Assembly: GCA_947492745.1 (NCBI GenBank)
Contig: CANLOE010000016.1
Coordinates: forward strand, 16,513 to 80,512
Length of the DNA stretch: 64,000 nt
Reading direction: 5' to 3'
Origin: an uncultured Cyclobacteriaceae bacterium
GTDB lineage: Bacteria; Bacteroidota; Bacteroidia; Cytophagales; Cyclobacteriaceae
Part shown: piece by piece, positions 37,052-46,974 of the stretch
Position numbering within the stretch: the first letter of the stretch is position 1
Layout of the letters: the number at the start of each line of letters is the position of its first letter
Made by a program: the position numbers and the translations under genes
Notes under the pieces: model-generated
Told to the model about the DNA's origin: nothing
The model's database searches: none
The model's input: only the letters and a program-made list of their open reading frames with translations

Positions 37052-37495
37052 TTATTTAACTTCTTTTTGGGAATGTTTTTTCTTCATGTAATTGATGGCC
37101 TTATGATAATCACTATGTTCCTGTAAACTTATAGTAAACTGTTTTCCATTATCGAAACTCACTTCCAGCTCCCTATACATCCCTGAACCTGTTTTGATTT
37201 TTGTTTCCTTCCAGTCTTTCAATTCTTTGAAGCTCAACTCATAACGTCTTAGCCTAAGGGGGTAGCGAACCATAGCTTTGCCTTTACCTATTCGTACCAC
37301 CTTATAGTTGAACAGTGTCCGTAGCAAAATACCGAGTGCTATGGGTGATAAAACCACAAAAACCAAATAATGGTACCAAGACCAAACCTCATCATGGATG
37401 GCGGAGTTTGCAGTATAGGCAATCGCCGTAAGCGTCAACACTAGAAAGGCGGCTATGGAAAAAAGGGTACTCTTTTTGGGTTTTGCGATTATCAT
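37052..37495 (-). CDS. Membrane protein with two helices and a PH-like domain
   Basis: 147 residues from ATG 37495 (an upstream TTG-type start would add a short unlike stretch). Two hydrophobic helices (LFSIAAFLVLTLTAIAYTA and YHYLVFVVLSPIALGILL), then a beta-rich C-terminal domain (YKVVRIGKGKAMVRYPLR, YELSFKELKDWKETKI, YRELEVSFDNGKQFTISL) ending in a Lys-rich helix. This layout resembles bacterial PH-domain membrane proteins. No specific function known. Divergent from the beta-propeller gene, with about 100 bases between starts. Confidence 0.65.
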   Translation of the reverse strand: MIIAKPKKSTLFSIAAFLVLTLTAIAYTANSAIHDEVWSWYHYLVFVVLSPIALGILLRTLFNYKVVRIGKGKAMVRYPLRLRRYELSFKELKDWKETKIKTGSGMYRELEVSFDNGKQFTISLQEHSDYHKAINYMKKKHSQKEVK

Positions 37496-37596
37496 AAATA
37501 GTCTCTGATCGATAGATGGAGTTACCACTGCTGTAAATAAGCTAGTGACAGGTACAAATTTTAGTATTTTTGATAGAAATAAAAATTGATTTCAAT

Positions 37597-40431
37597 ATGT
37601 TCGGAAAAATCAAGCCTTTTATAGGTCTTATCACATTCTTCTTATTCCTACAGCTAAGCCCTTATTCCATCAGGGGGCAATCCTCCTCTAAAGATATCAT
37701 GGATGCTTATGCCTCTAGAAAGGTCTTGACCGAAAAATCGATTTTCAAGAATTACCCCGTCCGCAATGTCGGACCTGTTGTTCAGGGTGGGCGCGTCGTG
37801 GATATCGATGTGCATCCTGACAAGACCAAGGTTTTCTACACCGCCTTTGCGTCGGGCGGTCTGTTCCGGACAGAGGACAATGGCATCAGTTTTGAGCCTA
37901 TATTCGATAATATCGATGCCCTGACCATTGGGGATTTTGCCTTGGCTCCTTCTAACCCTGATATTATCTATGTCGGCACGGGGGAGAATAACAGTAGCCG
38001 GTCCAGTTATGCGGGGTCGGGCATTTACAAGAGTGAAAATGGCGGTGATACTTGGCAAAACATAGGGCTGGAAGGGATACAACATACGGGCAAGGTCATC
38101 GTCCACCCAAAAAATCCGGATATCGTCTGGGTAGCTGCAATGGGTTCCTTGTATACTTCCAATGTACATCGGGGCGTTTACAAATCCGTGGATGGAGGCA
38201 AAAACTGGAGCAAGACCCTGTTTGTCAATGACAGTACGGGAATCATCGACCTGATCATTCATCCCGATAATCCCGACATGCTGTGGGCCTCGGCTTGGGA
38301 AAGAACCCGAAAAGCATGGGATTTTAAGGGTAATGGCAGTAGTTCGGGCATTTACCGCTCTGAAGATGGTGGACTTAACTGGAAACTATTGGAAAAAGGA
38401 CTGCCTCAAGGTACCACAGTCGGGCGTATAGGGCTGGACCTATGTCGCAGTCAGCCAAATGTTATCTACGCAGTCGTAGACAGTCAGGAAAAGACTGAAA
38501 AGAAAAAAGAAAAAAAGAAAGGCATGCTAGGTGCAGATGAACTCTTGACGATGGACAAATCCTCTTTCATGGCCCTAGAGGATAAAAAGTTGAACACCTT
38601 TTTAAAGGATAACAACTATCCGAAAAAGTACACTGCCACTACTGTCAAAGAGGATATCCGTTCTGAAAAGTATAGGGTGAAGGATATTGCCAATTATTTA
38701 GGGGACGCCAACAGTGCACTTGTGGAAACACAGACCAAGGGCACGGAACTCTACCGCTCCGATGATCTAGGTACTACCTGGAAGAAAGTCAACAGCTATG
38801 ACCTTCAAGGGGTTTATTTCAGTTATGGTTATTACTTTGGAGAGGTACGTGTAGATCCAAATGATGCCGATAAGGTATATATTTTTGGAGTCCCCTTGTT
38901 GAAATCCTCTGATGGAGGTAAGACTTTTGCTCGCATTGATACTCTCGGCGATGTACATGCCGACCAGCAGGACCTATGGATAGACCCAAAGGACTCCGAA
39001 CATCTCCTTCTGGGTAATGATGGAGGGCTATACCAGAGTTATGATGAAGGAGCACATTGGCAGCACCTCAATAACCTGTCCGTAGGACAGTTCTACACGA
39101 TCAATATCGATATGGCCCAGCCGTACAATATCTATGGCGGTCTTCAGGACAATGGCACTTTGATGGGAGCATCCAATTCAAAGCCCGGCAAAGGAAAATA
39201 TTGGGAACAGTTGTTCGGTGGAGACGGTATGTTCGTAGCCCCTGACCCCAGAAACAATGCGACCGTATTTACCGGTTTTCAATTCGGCAATTATTACCGC
39301 ATCGACCGCAACACGGAGAAATCCACCAGAATCACCCCGCAACATGATATCGGGGATAACAAATTACGCTTCAATTGGAGAACACCCTTGGTCCTGAGTC
39401 ATCACAATCCCGATGTGGTTTACCTAGGTGCACAGAAGGTATTCCGCAGTCTTGACCAAGGTGATACGTGGGAAATCATCAGCGATGACCTCACGCAGAA
39501 CAAGCCACAAGGCAATGTACCCTTTTCCACACTCACAACGATAGCAGAATCTCCTCTGAAATTCGGTCTTATCTATGCCGGGAGCGATGATGGTCAGGTG
39601 CATGTGGCTCGACATCAAGGAACCGACTGGACCTTGGTTTCCGAAACGCTGCCCCAAAACAAGTGGGTCAGCAGTCTTCAAGCCTCGGCACACTCCCCAT
39701 CCAGGGTATACGTGAGTCTCAACGGATACCGGGATGATGATTATAAAACTTATATCTACGCCAGTGATGATTATGGCAAGACATGGCATGCCCTTAAATC
39801 TAATCTGCCGGATGTCGTGGTCAATATCATTCTAGAAGACCCTATCAGTGAAGATTTACTTTATCTAGGTACGGACCATGGCACCTATATCAGCCTGAAC
39901 CGAGGAAAAGAATGGCATCTACTGAACGGTATCCCCAATACGGCTTCTTATGATATGAAAGTACACCCTAGGGAAAATGAGCTTGTTATCGGCACGCATG
40001 GCAGAAGCATCTTTGTCGTCGATGCCAAGCCTTTACAGCAATTAGCTTCAGGTAAAAAAGAGGCTCCGATAATCACTTTCGCCCCTACCCCTATGCACTA
40101 TAATGCAAAGTGGGGTGAAAAAACGTATCCTTACTTGAACAGTGAAGAACCGAAAGTAAAAGTCATGTACTATGTCGATCGGCCCAGTCCGAACCTACAG
40201 ATTCGCATTAAGGACAAGGATGGACAATGGATACACCAAGAAACAGCCCTAGGAAACAAAGGCTTCCACTACTTCACTTGGAATGGACGCATAAAAGAAA
40301 GCGGGAAAAAGAAAAAGAAGGGAAAGCCTACTGATGATGCTATCAGCTCCGCATATATTAAAAAGGGAACCTATCAAATCCATTTTATACATCCCGAGAA
40401 TAAGACAGAGGTGGAATTGGTCGTGAAATAA
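37597..40431 (+). CDS. Exported VPS10/BNR-type beta-propeller protein (sortilin-like glycosyl-hydrolase fold)
   Basis: 944 residues from ATG 37597. The signal peptide is KPFIGLITFFLFLQLSPYSI. The body is built of BNR/Asp-box repeats (S.DGG..W types: YKSENGGDTWQNIG, YKSVDGGKNWSKT, YRSEDGGLNWKLLE, YRSDDLGTTWKKV, FRSLDQGDTWEIIS, YASDDYGKTWHALK), forming two beta propellers. A Lys-rich helical insertion lies at about 300-370. The C-terminal 130 residues (YLNSEEPKVKVMYYVDRP) are a separate beta domain. Proteins of this type are common in Bacteroidota and often annotated as glycosyl hydrolases, but catalytic residues are not established. Probably periplasmic or surface located. Confidence 0.87.
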   Translation: MFGKIKPFIGLITFFLFLQLSPYSIRGQSSSKDIMDAYASRKVLTEKSIFKNYPVRNVGPVVQGGRVVDIDVHPDKTKVFYTAFASGGLFRTEDNGISFEPIFDNIDALTIGDFALAPSNPDIIYVGTGENNSSRSSYAGSGIYKSENGGDTWQNIGLEGIQHTGKVIVHPKNPDIVWVAAMGSLYTSNVHRGVYKSVDGGKNWSKTLFVNDSTGIIDLIIHPDNPDMLWASAWERTRKAWDFKGNGSSSGIYRSEDGGLNWKLLEKGLPQGTTVGRIGLDLCRSQPNVIYAVVDSQEKTEKKKEKKKGMLGADELLTMDKSSFMALEDKKLNTFLKDNNYPKKYTATTVKEDIRSEKYRVKDIANYLGDANSALVETQTKGTELYRSDDLGTTWKKVNSYDLQGVYFSYGYYFGEVRVDPNDADKVYIFGVPLLKSSDGGKTFARIDTLGDVHADQQDLWIDPKDSEHLLLGNDGGLYQSYDEGAHWQHLNNLSVGQFYTINIDMAQPYNIYGGLQDNGTLMGASNSKPGKGKYWEQLFGGDGMFVAPDPRNNATVFTGFQFGNYYRIDRNTEKSTRITPQHDIGDNKLRFNWRTPLVLSHHNPDVVYLGAQKVFRSLDQGDTWEIISDDLTQNKPQGNVPFSTLTTIAESPLKFGLIYAGSDDGQVHVARHQGTDWTLVSETLPQNKWVSSLQASAHSPSRVYVSLNGYRDDDYKTYIYASDDYGKTWHALKSNLPDVVVNIILEDPISEDLLYLGTDHGTYISLNRGKEWHLLNGIPNTASYDMKVHPRENELVIGTHGRSIFVVDAKPLQQLASGKKEAPIITFAPTPMHYNAKWGEKTYPYLNSEEPKVKVMYYVDRPSPNLQIRIKDKDGQWIHQETALGNKGFHYFTWNGRIKESGKKKKKGKPTDDAISSAYIKKGTYQIHFIHPENKTEVELVVK

Positions 40432-40451
40432 TCTATTCTCCGGATACCGAC

Positions 40452-41054
40452 TCACCTCTTTTTGGAATGCCCCTGTTCTTTCAAAAATTGGTGGCTCAGT
40501 TCCATTACTTCAGGAAAGAATGCTTGAAAATCATTATCAAAATCATCATAATACCATATAAGGTCTTCCGTGGCCTGTTCCATTTTGGAAGGAAAGCTGG
40601 CCCTCCTTGACACACCGTTCATGGCCTGTCGCATGCCATCGAGTGTCCCGTAATTGAGTAACCAGTTCTGTCTAACCATATAGGGAAATACCTGTTTTAC
40701 CTTGGGAGGAAATAGAGGTGTGAAATCTGCCAATGAGGCATAGCTCCTTTGAGCAAAATCCCTCAAAGGTTCATCACTATAAAGATTCCAGTTCTTGGCC
40801 AGGTAATGGTCAAAAAAAATATCTACGATGACCGCCGAATAGTGCCTGTACTTGTCCCATAGTCGCTTTTTACTTTGAGCCACCATGGGATGTCTGTCCG
40901 TATAGGTATCGATAACCCTGTGCAGCTGTATCCCCAAGGTAATCTCCGCACTGAACTTATCAGCCTCTTTTCCTCTAAGGAAATCGCTAATGAAATTTCC
41001 GAACATAACATGAGGGTCATTGCCCGATAGGTATATATGAGCTAGAAAATTCAA
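40452..41054 (-). CDS. acpH: Acyl carrier protein phosphodiesterase (AcpH family)
   Basis: 200 residues. Hydrolyses the phosphopantetheine group from acyl carrier protein. HD-like metal-binding pattern of the family: MNFLAHIYLSG at the start, MFGNFISDFLRGKEA with conserved Asp, QLHRVIDTYTDRHP with conserved His and Asp, and AVIVDIFFDHYLAKNW. All of these are AcpH signatures. Convergent with the propeller gene (20 bases between stops). Family assignment is firm; the in vivo role in this phylum is less clear because many members here are annotated only as DUF479. Confidence 0.9.
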   Translation of the reverse strand: MNFLAHIYLSGNDPHVMFGNFISDFLRGKEADKFSAEITLGIQLHRVIDTYTDRHPMVAQSKKRLWDKYRHYSAVIVDIFFDHYLAKNWNLYSDEPLRDFAQRSYASLADFTPLFPPKVKQVFPYMVRQNWLLNYGTLDGMRQAMNGVSRRASFPSKMEQATEDLIWYYDDFDNDFQAFFPEVMELSHQFLKEQGHSKKR

Positions 41055-41095
41055 TGGTAATTCATATAAATGGATTGATTTTGATTATTGATAGA

Positions 41096-41305
41096 TTATG
41101 CCTTTTTAAGAAATTGGGTCTTTAGAACAATCTGGCTTTTACCGATGCGACACTCTACTTCCTGTGGGCTGGAGGTAAGCCGTATATTTTTGATTATGTT
41201 TCCCCTTTTCAGGGTCTTTGACATCCCTTTCACCTTCAAATCCTTGATAACATGTACCGCATCGCCATCATTGAGTACATTACCATTGCTATCCTTTACC
41301 TCCAT
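41096..41305 (-). CDS. PhnA-type (YjdM C-terminal) domain protein
   Basis: 69 residues from ATG 41305; a few codons precede it in frame. VKDSNGNVLNDGDAVHVIKD, LKVKGMSKTLKRGNIIKNI and EVECRIGKSQIVLKTQFLKK match the C-terminal domain of PhnA/YjdM proteins. The N-terminal zinc ribbon of the full 110-residue family is absent, as is common in Bacteroidota. Despite the name the family is not shown to act on phosphonates; the function is unknown. Single gene just downstream of acpH on the same strand orientation. Confidence 0.85.
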   Translation of the reverse strand: MEVKDSNGNVLNDGDAVHVIKDLKVKGMSKTLKRGNIIKNIRLTSSPQEVECRIGKSQIVLKTQFLKKA

Positions 41306-41459
41306 ATATCTATTTTTTTCTAAAACTAAGCTTAATTTAATCAAACAAGGAATTGAATTCGGAAAATCTATCCGTAATGATCGCCTCCTAGTTTTTATAC
41401 CAAGAGGCGATCATGTTCTTTCCATGGAACCAAACAGGAAGAGAAAATACGGTTGTATC

Positions 41460-41795
41460 CTATTTCATCCGTACTGATATCGGGCCTCCCGAGGATATGG
41501 AGCTACCTCCTACCTCGTCGATATTTACAGGCAACTCATCGGAAGTATCGACACCGGAAATCTCAACGTTCAGTTCATCGGAAGTATCAACACCTTTGAT
41601 ATTTACATCCAATTCGTCCAAGGGACTCAGACGTACAGTGATACTACCGTCCGGATTGAGCGGCACCAATCCATATCGAGCATCTTTGGGAGCTGCATAA
41701 GCAGGACCGGGCCAGCTCAACTGCTCAAAAACCAGAAAAATCAAGCTTATAGCAATAATGGTCAAAACAACTTTTGTATAGGTATCTGCTTTCAT
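41460..41795 (-). CDS. Small membrane-anchored protein with short repeats
   Basis: 111 residues. N-terminal hydrophobic segment YTKVVLTIIAISLIFLVFE (signal anchor or signal peptide). The C-terminal half has three similar 12-13-residue units (LDELDVNIKGVDTS, DELNVEISGVDTS, DELPVNIDEVGGS), which would form regular beta strands with an acidic face. No family recognised. The downstream side is a clean spacer; upstream is the long gene-free region. Confidence 0.6.
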   Translation of the reverse strand: MKADTYTKVVLTIIAISLIFLVFEQLSWPGPAYAAPKDARYGLVPLNPDGSITVRLSPLDELDVNIKGVDTSDELNVEISGVDTSDELPVNIDEVGGSSISSGGPISVRMK

Positions 41796-43323
41796 AATAA
41801 TGATGAATAGTTAATAAATGATTTTAAGAAAAACATCTTGCTCAAACCGGAGTATGGATTACAGTTTTATCTAAGTGGAACTAAAGTGCAATAAAACATG
41901 CCCATTTCACTGATTTGAAGAAATTTATTTCGCAATGGATGGGCAAATCGAAAATTCATGAGTTCCATTGGAAAAACAGACTTCGAACGAAAAAACCGCA
42001 GGTTCGATGAATGTATTCGAAATCAATCGATATAACGAATCAAGTCGAAGATGACCGCTATGGGCTATACCTTCTTATGGAATCAGCGGAAATCGTTTCG
42101 GAACAGTGAACCAAATGCACAGTCTGGGGTCAAGATAAGAATTTACTACAGAATTCAACCCTCATTATTGTATTTCATACCACTGAAAAATCATATCTTA
42201 TAATTTCAATACCAATACATAGGAGTTTAAGCATTGAAACAAGATCTATCAAATCGCTGATTTTATATGATAATACAGCTATTTTTTTTAATTTAAATTA
42301 ATTAATTTTATTTTTTTTACATTATAACGCACTAAAATTTACTTATAAAAGATTTAGGTATAAATAAAGGTGGTTCCGAAGTATATCATCTATTTTCTTG
42401 CACACTTCTTTAGACTCATAATGTCAAAGCAGTTTTTAGATTTTCAAACTAAAACCCTCATGAATCCGTTCTAACAAACAGAAAATCAAAGTCATCACTA
42501 AAAAACACAAATCATTCTGCATTAGCGGCTGTCTGCTACAATTGTTATTTTTCCGGATTTTTCTAACGTAATACGCTAAGAATTACAAATATTTTTTTTT
42601 AAAAATATGAAAAAATTCATTAAAATTAACGTGTAAGCTTATCAAACAGAACCCATTCAAGGTTCGATTTAAATCGAAAGTTCATAGAGAACTTTAGAAT
42701 CGTCTCTTGGCTAACCACAATAATTTTCTTTTTTCACCTACAACATGGGTGAACGCAAATGATAGTATATGTGACATCTAAAAAAGTTATTGTCCATTTT
42801 AAACCGTAATTGTTTTGAACAGAAATGATGTAAACCTTTTGTCTTGAAGCGAAAATTAGAGTTGTTTGCCCTAACGAAGCTTATTTTGAGTGACTTAGTT
42901 AGTATTATAATGCGATAAATGTCAAAATAGGGTAAAATAAGCTAAATCTACTGCAAGAAAAAAAGTCAGATCACTTCACAAATAAAATCCCTTGGAAAAT
43001 CTTATACCTACGAAAGTACTCTATAACCAATCGCCCAATGGCGACCACACTAAGTGCGAATTCCATCAAAACTGTACCTCCGATCAATTTCACTTTTCAA
43101 TAGGTACAATCAAGACTTATCATTATGATGGTTAGTATTAATAACACCCCGAACCTTGAATTGAGCTAATCGTTGAATTGGTTACTTATTTACACTCATA
43201 TCGTGAAACATTTGTGATAATTAGTGGTATAACCTTCATGAAATTATAAATTACTCTTAGAGACTGTTTTGAAATTATATTTAAAATTTATTACCACTTA
43301 TTTTGGATGCAAAATGAGGCGAG

Positions 43324-43356
43324 ATCAACAAAGATAGCGCTGCTATCTTTGTTGAT
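43324..43356. repeat. Perfect 15-bp hairpin with family B-like core
   Basis: ATCAACAAAGATAGC and GCTATCTTTGTTGAT pair perfectly around the loop GCT. The GATAGCGCTGCTATC core is that of family B, so this is probably the preserved centre of an old B-type element; terminator or attenuation roles cannot be excluded. Confidence 0.7.
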
Positions 43357-43727
43357 GATGCTCATGCGACAGATTGGCTCCTTTACCAAGAATGTCCTGA
43401 GGACATTTCTTAACGCTCGGTCCTACTCAAAATAATCGATGGGAAATTCTAAAATAATAGCTACCGAAATAATCTCTTAAAGCAAAACAAGTAAACAATT
43501 AGACGGGAAAAACGCTTATAAGTAAATGATCATAATATAACCTTCATTGATTTCGGTTCATCCAATAGATATATCGAAAGTGCTCAGGAGTAACAATCGA
43601 TACTTATAATCGCTCGGCCCGAAAGCAACATAAGGACAAGAAACATGAGAGTTCTTGTAATGGCACTGGTATCCTCTTGATGAAAACGATCATTTAGCAT
43701 GCCCTTGTCTTATCATTATACTATTTA

Positions 43728-43894
43728 TCCCGGATCATGCATTGAAAAATCTACTGCGGATCTAAATAGCTGCAAACCGGTCGTTGCACTACGTTTTTTG
43801 AATTCACCATAGCGGTGCTATGCTAAATCCAATAAAACTCCCTGATCTATGGATATGTAAACCCTCGTTACGAAGTTCCAATACATGATCCGGA
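43728..43894. repeat. Family A element, full copy
   Basis: 167 bp, TCCCGGATCATGCATTG to ATACATGATCCGGA, flanked by TTTA (43724-43727 and 43895-43898). Confidence 0.85.
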
Positions 43895-44704
43895 TTTAAA
43901 ATGAGCCGATTGACTTATGTTCTAAATTAAAGTATCTCAAACAATTGGATACAGAAGCAAAAAACAGACAGAAATCGAGTTTACAATAGACTACTTATTG
44001 TACTTCATTTGAAGTGGCTTTTAGTAACCCCTGACAAAACAAATGTTGAAAAAAAACGAAATACAATTGTTCTTGGATTGGCCATACAATTACTTAATCG
44101 TATCGAACGTAAACAACCAATCAACGGTAAAAAAGTCAAGTGAACGGCAAATCAACGCCAAAACAAGAAATATAATCAATGTTGTGCGTTAAATAATTGT
44201 GAAATAACAGTGAAAAAATCTAAAAACGAGTACACAATTATATTTCAAAGGCATTGAATAAAGTATAAAAATAATTAGTCTGCCCATTCTAAAAAATATT
44301 CAAAAATAGGTGATGTTGTTCACCGCAACGATAGATTATCATGCTCAAAAACAAGAACACATTATATATGCCCGGAAAAGCAAAAAAAATCCACGCTATC
44401 ACAAAAGTTGATTCTTGGAAGATAAATCATAACGAAAACACAACACCCAGTTCTTTTAAAGGCGGCGATTTTAAGAAAACAATCACCACCCAAAAACATT
44501 TTGATGTAAGTTTTGATATTTGTTTCCACGGTTTTAATCACTATTTCTCTTTAATAATTTTACTATTACAGACGATACCCCTTAAATAAGGGCTGAAAAG
44601 ATACCTGCACAAGAATTATCAACTATTTTACGTTTTTTGTAGGTAATCATTACAATGATCAGTCTATGAGGGTTTATGATATCGTTTTACTCAAAATAGT
44701 ATGG

Positions 44705-44712
44705 TATATTTG
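44705..44712 (+). promoter_or_regulatory. Bacteroidota -7 promoter box upstream of small lipoprotein
   Basis: TATATTTG fits the -7 consensus TAnnTTTG and lies 23 bases before the ATG at 44736. The -33 TTG box at the expected distance is poor, so the assignment is tentative. Confidence 0.5.
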
Positions 44713-44735
44713 TATAAACTAAACTTAAAAAAAAC

Positions 44736-44906
44736 ATGAAACTAAGAAAAATTACTTTGATCGCCATTTTATCGCTTTTCACGTTGCCTTTCGTAGCGTG
44801 TACTGATGAATCAGAAGAAATCGCACCTGTATCTACTAATAATCAGGAACTTGAAACCAAAGGTAGTGCTGCAGGTGACCAAACTGACGGAAGTAATCGA
44901 GACTAG
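44736..44906 (+). CDS. Small (56-residue) lipoprotein
   Basis: The N-terminus KLRKITLIAILSLFTLPFVAC is a lipoprotein signal with lipobox FVAC, followed by only about 34 mature residues that are acidic and unstructured (TDESEEIAP...GDQTDGSNRD). No family recognised. It is preceded by a good -7 promoter box and followed 104 bases later by a TPR lipoprotein on the same strand, so the two probably form an operon. The size, signal and context make it a credible gene even though it is short. It could be a peptide signal or a lipoprotein cofactor of the TPR partner; that is inference only. Confidence 0.7.
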   Translation: MKLRKITLIAILSLFTLPFVACTDESEEIAPVSTNNQELETKGSAAGDQTDGSNRD

Positions 44907-45010
44907 CCAAAAAATCATTGGCTTTTTAACTTACCATGTAAGTTATCAGCACTGATTGATGGTCTTGTTTGCTCAAAAATGTTGACTTTTGTCTTATAAT
45001 CTTAAAACCA

Positions 45011-46339
45011 ATGAGAAAACTAACCTACTTCTTAGTGCTGACTATCTTTCTTTCCTGTTCAACTACAGAAGAGAATATACATCCGAAACAGACAATCGAT
45101 AAGTCATCCATCCCATCTCTAATGGGTGTCCTTGATGACGAGGACTTACCCGACAAGGATAGGATGTGGGCTTATTGGCAATTGTACAAACAGACCATTA
45201 GACAAGACCATGAAAGTGCTATGGGCTATCTAGAAGAGTTAGAGCGTCTAGCTACTCACATAGGTAGTGATGAGTATATTGGTAAAGCTAATTTCGGGAA
45301 AGGTTATATCACCAGTGAAGAGAATAACTTTTTCCAATCTGTAAATTATTATACAAAAGCTGTCCATCATTTGAGTAAATCAAATAAGGCTCTTTTGACA
45401 GCAGATGCTTTCTACAATATTGGTCGCTTATTGCAAGAGGTCAGTGATTTCGATAATGCTGAAGAGTATTTTGAAAAGTCATTGTCCATCTATAGGGAGG
45501 CCGAAGATTGGAAGTTCATAGCTAGGTCAAAATACATGCTGGGAATCTGTTTTGGGAAGAATTCCGCTCATAGTTTCTCAAAAGCCAATCGTTCTTTTGA
45601 AGAAGCGATACAGGTTGTCAACAACGAACTTGATGGAGGAGATAATCAATTGTTATTTGATATCTATGTTCATCAAGGCTTTTTGGCTAGTGATTTTGCC
45701 AAAACGAGCAGTGCATTGGACTATTATAGTAAAGCACTTAAGTTAGCCACAGACTCTGAGCAAAAAGTCAAGGTGTACAATCTTTTGGGAGATACCTATA
45801 TGATCGATGGTGATTATGCCTCCTCTCTACATTGGCTGAACAAAGGTTTAAAGGAAAATCCGAATTCGGTACTATGTTTGATAACCTATGGAGAGCTGAT
45901 GCAGAAACAAGGGAACCATCTCTCAGCTATAGATTTTCTCGAAAGAAGTATTGCGCTCTCTGATAAGGGTGTCATTGACAGGAATCTACAGGATGCCTTA
46001 AACTTTGCCAATCAAAGCTACAAAGCACTATCGGAAAAAGGCAGTCAAATCAATAGCCGCAAGGTTATCGACTTGATGAGCATTCAGGTACAGCAAGATA
46101 AGCTAGAAGAGAAATTAGCTAAAAAACTGTCCAGTAGCGCCCTTAAAGACATTTTGAATCTACAAGTAGAAAATGAAGACCTTCAAGATGAGGTGACAAA
46201 GCTTGCTTCTCTGAAAGTCAATCTTATTTTTGTGGCAATCTTCCTTATGCTAGCAGCAGTATTGGCATTTTCGAGATACTACAATACTAGAGAGAAAAAC
46301 AGAAAAGCTATTGAGTTTTGTGAAAGTAATGGATATTAA
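45011..46339 (+). CDS. TPR lipoprotein with C-terminal membrane helix
   Basis: 442 residues from ATG 45011 (an upstream TTG at 44969 lies before the signal). The signal peptide and lipobox are KLTYFLVLTIFLSC. Residues about 60-350 are tetratricopeptide repeats (DAFYNIGRLLQEVSDFDNAE, YFEKSLSIYREAEDW, YYSKALKLATDSE, HWLNKGLKENPN). A coiled coil (KLEEKLAKKLSSSAL, VENEDLQDEVTKL) leads into one membrane helix (VNLIFVAIFLMLAAVLAFS) and a 20-residue charged tail. This is the architecture of Bacteroidota TPR sensor kinases or LuxR-type regulators without the output domain. The short tail could contact a partner. A lipobox together with a C-terminal membrane helix is unusual. Confidence 0.8.
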   Translation: MRKLTYFLVLTIFLSCSTTEENIHPKQTIDKSSIPSLMGVLDDEDLPDKDRMWAYWQLYKQTIRQDHESAMGYLEELERLATHIGSDEYIGKANFGKGYITSEENNFFQSVNYYTKAVHHLSKSNKALLTADAFYNIGRLLQEVSDFDNAEEYFEKSLSIYREAEDWKFIARSKYMLGICFGKNSAHSFSKANRSFEEAIQVVNNELDGGDNQLLFDIYVHQGFLASDFAKTSSALDYYSKALKLATDSEQKVKVYNLLGDTYMIDGDYASSLHWLNKGLKENPNSVLCLITYGELMQKQGNHLSAIDFLERSIALSDKGVIDRNLQDALNFANQSYKALSEKGSQINSRKVIDLMSIQVQQDKLEEKLAKKLSSSALKDILNLQVENEDLQDEVTKLASLKVNLIFVAIFLMLAAVLAFSRYYNTREKNRKAIEFCESNGY

Positions 46340-46379
46340 GAATTGTTTATTGCTTTAAGAATTTTAGCATTCTGCAATT

Positions 46380-46410
46380 ATTCCCGTCAATGGCTTTGGT
46401 GGGAATTTTT
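46380..46410 (+). terminator. Terminator after the TPR lipoprotein gene
   Basis: ATTCCC/GGGAAT stem with a 15-base loop followed by TTTTT, about 40 bases after the stop codon. Confidence 0.6.
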
Positions 46411-46974
46411 GTTTGTGTATGCATTCTGGTTCTTATTCAAAGGAAAGGCGAAATAAGGTGCCTTAAAACGCCCTATACGCACTGACATGAAGCCCTAACT
46501 CATTATATTGGTAAAAAAACCTATTTGTACCTACTTTTTGATTCGTTTCGCCTAAAGACCGGCTGGGCCTTTTCCTGTGAAAACAAAGCTGTCCATAAAA
46601 TAGTAATTTTAGGTTTCGAGCGATGTATCGGTTATGGTAGATTGTGCTGGAAAGTACGCATCAGTAACCGTAATTGAAAAACTTATTACGACCTTTTGCT
46701 CAAGCACAATTGGCTTGGGACAGGATGTTTTTTAGAGAGCTATGTCTTTTTGAGGTATCTCCAGTGACCGATTCACCAATGGCCAATATGCTCCATTACA
46801 TCTGACTCCCCTCCAGACTATTTTTCTCTTGGGTAAGAATAGAAGAAAATCGGCGAAATAAATACATTTTCATTCAATTGACCCTGATGATGTCATGCTA
46901 AATCCAACAAAAACACCTGACTTACAACTACTTAAAAGGATTATATTTCCTTCAAATCGGGGGCATTGCAGTAA
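46411..46974. other. Gene-free spacer with a decayed family A fragment
   Basis: Near 46889-46960 GTCATGCTAAATCC...ACACCTGACTTACAACTACTTAAA is a degraded half of family A. Nothing else recognisable. Confidence 0.4.

Larger units (their letters stand above)
41796..44735. other. Almost 3 kb without a convincing gene
   Basis: Strongly AT-rich. Contains a family A copy (43728-43894), a long perfect hairpin (43324-43356) and an ACGCTCGG-type segment (43409-43490) also found at 25848. A frame of 82 codons at 44341-44589 has no signal, domain or start context that would support it. No rRNA, tRNA or CRISPR structure is visible. Confidence 0.5.

Noticed and set aside
41088..41700. Plus-strand frames over the PhnA-type and small anchored genes
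   Set aside because: Antisense to two well-supported minus-strand genes.
44341..44589. 82-codon gene
   Set aside because: AT-rich frame without promoter, signal or recognisable domain; the following 56-residue lipoprotein is better supported.
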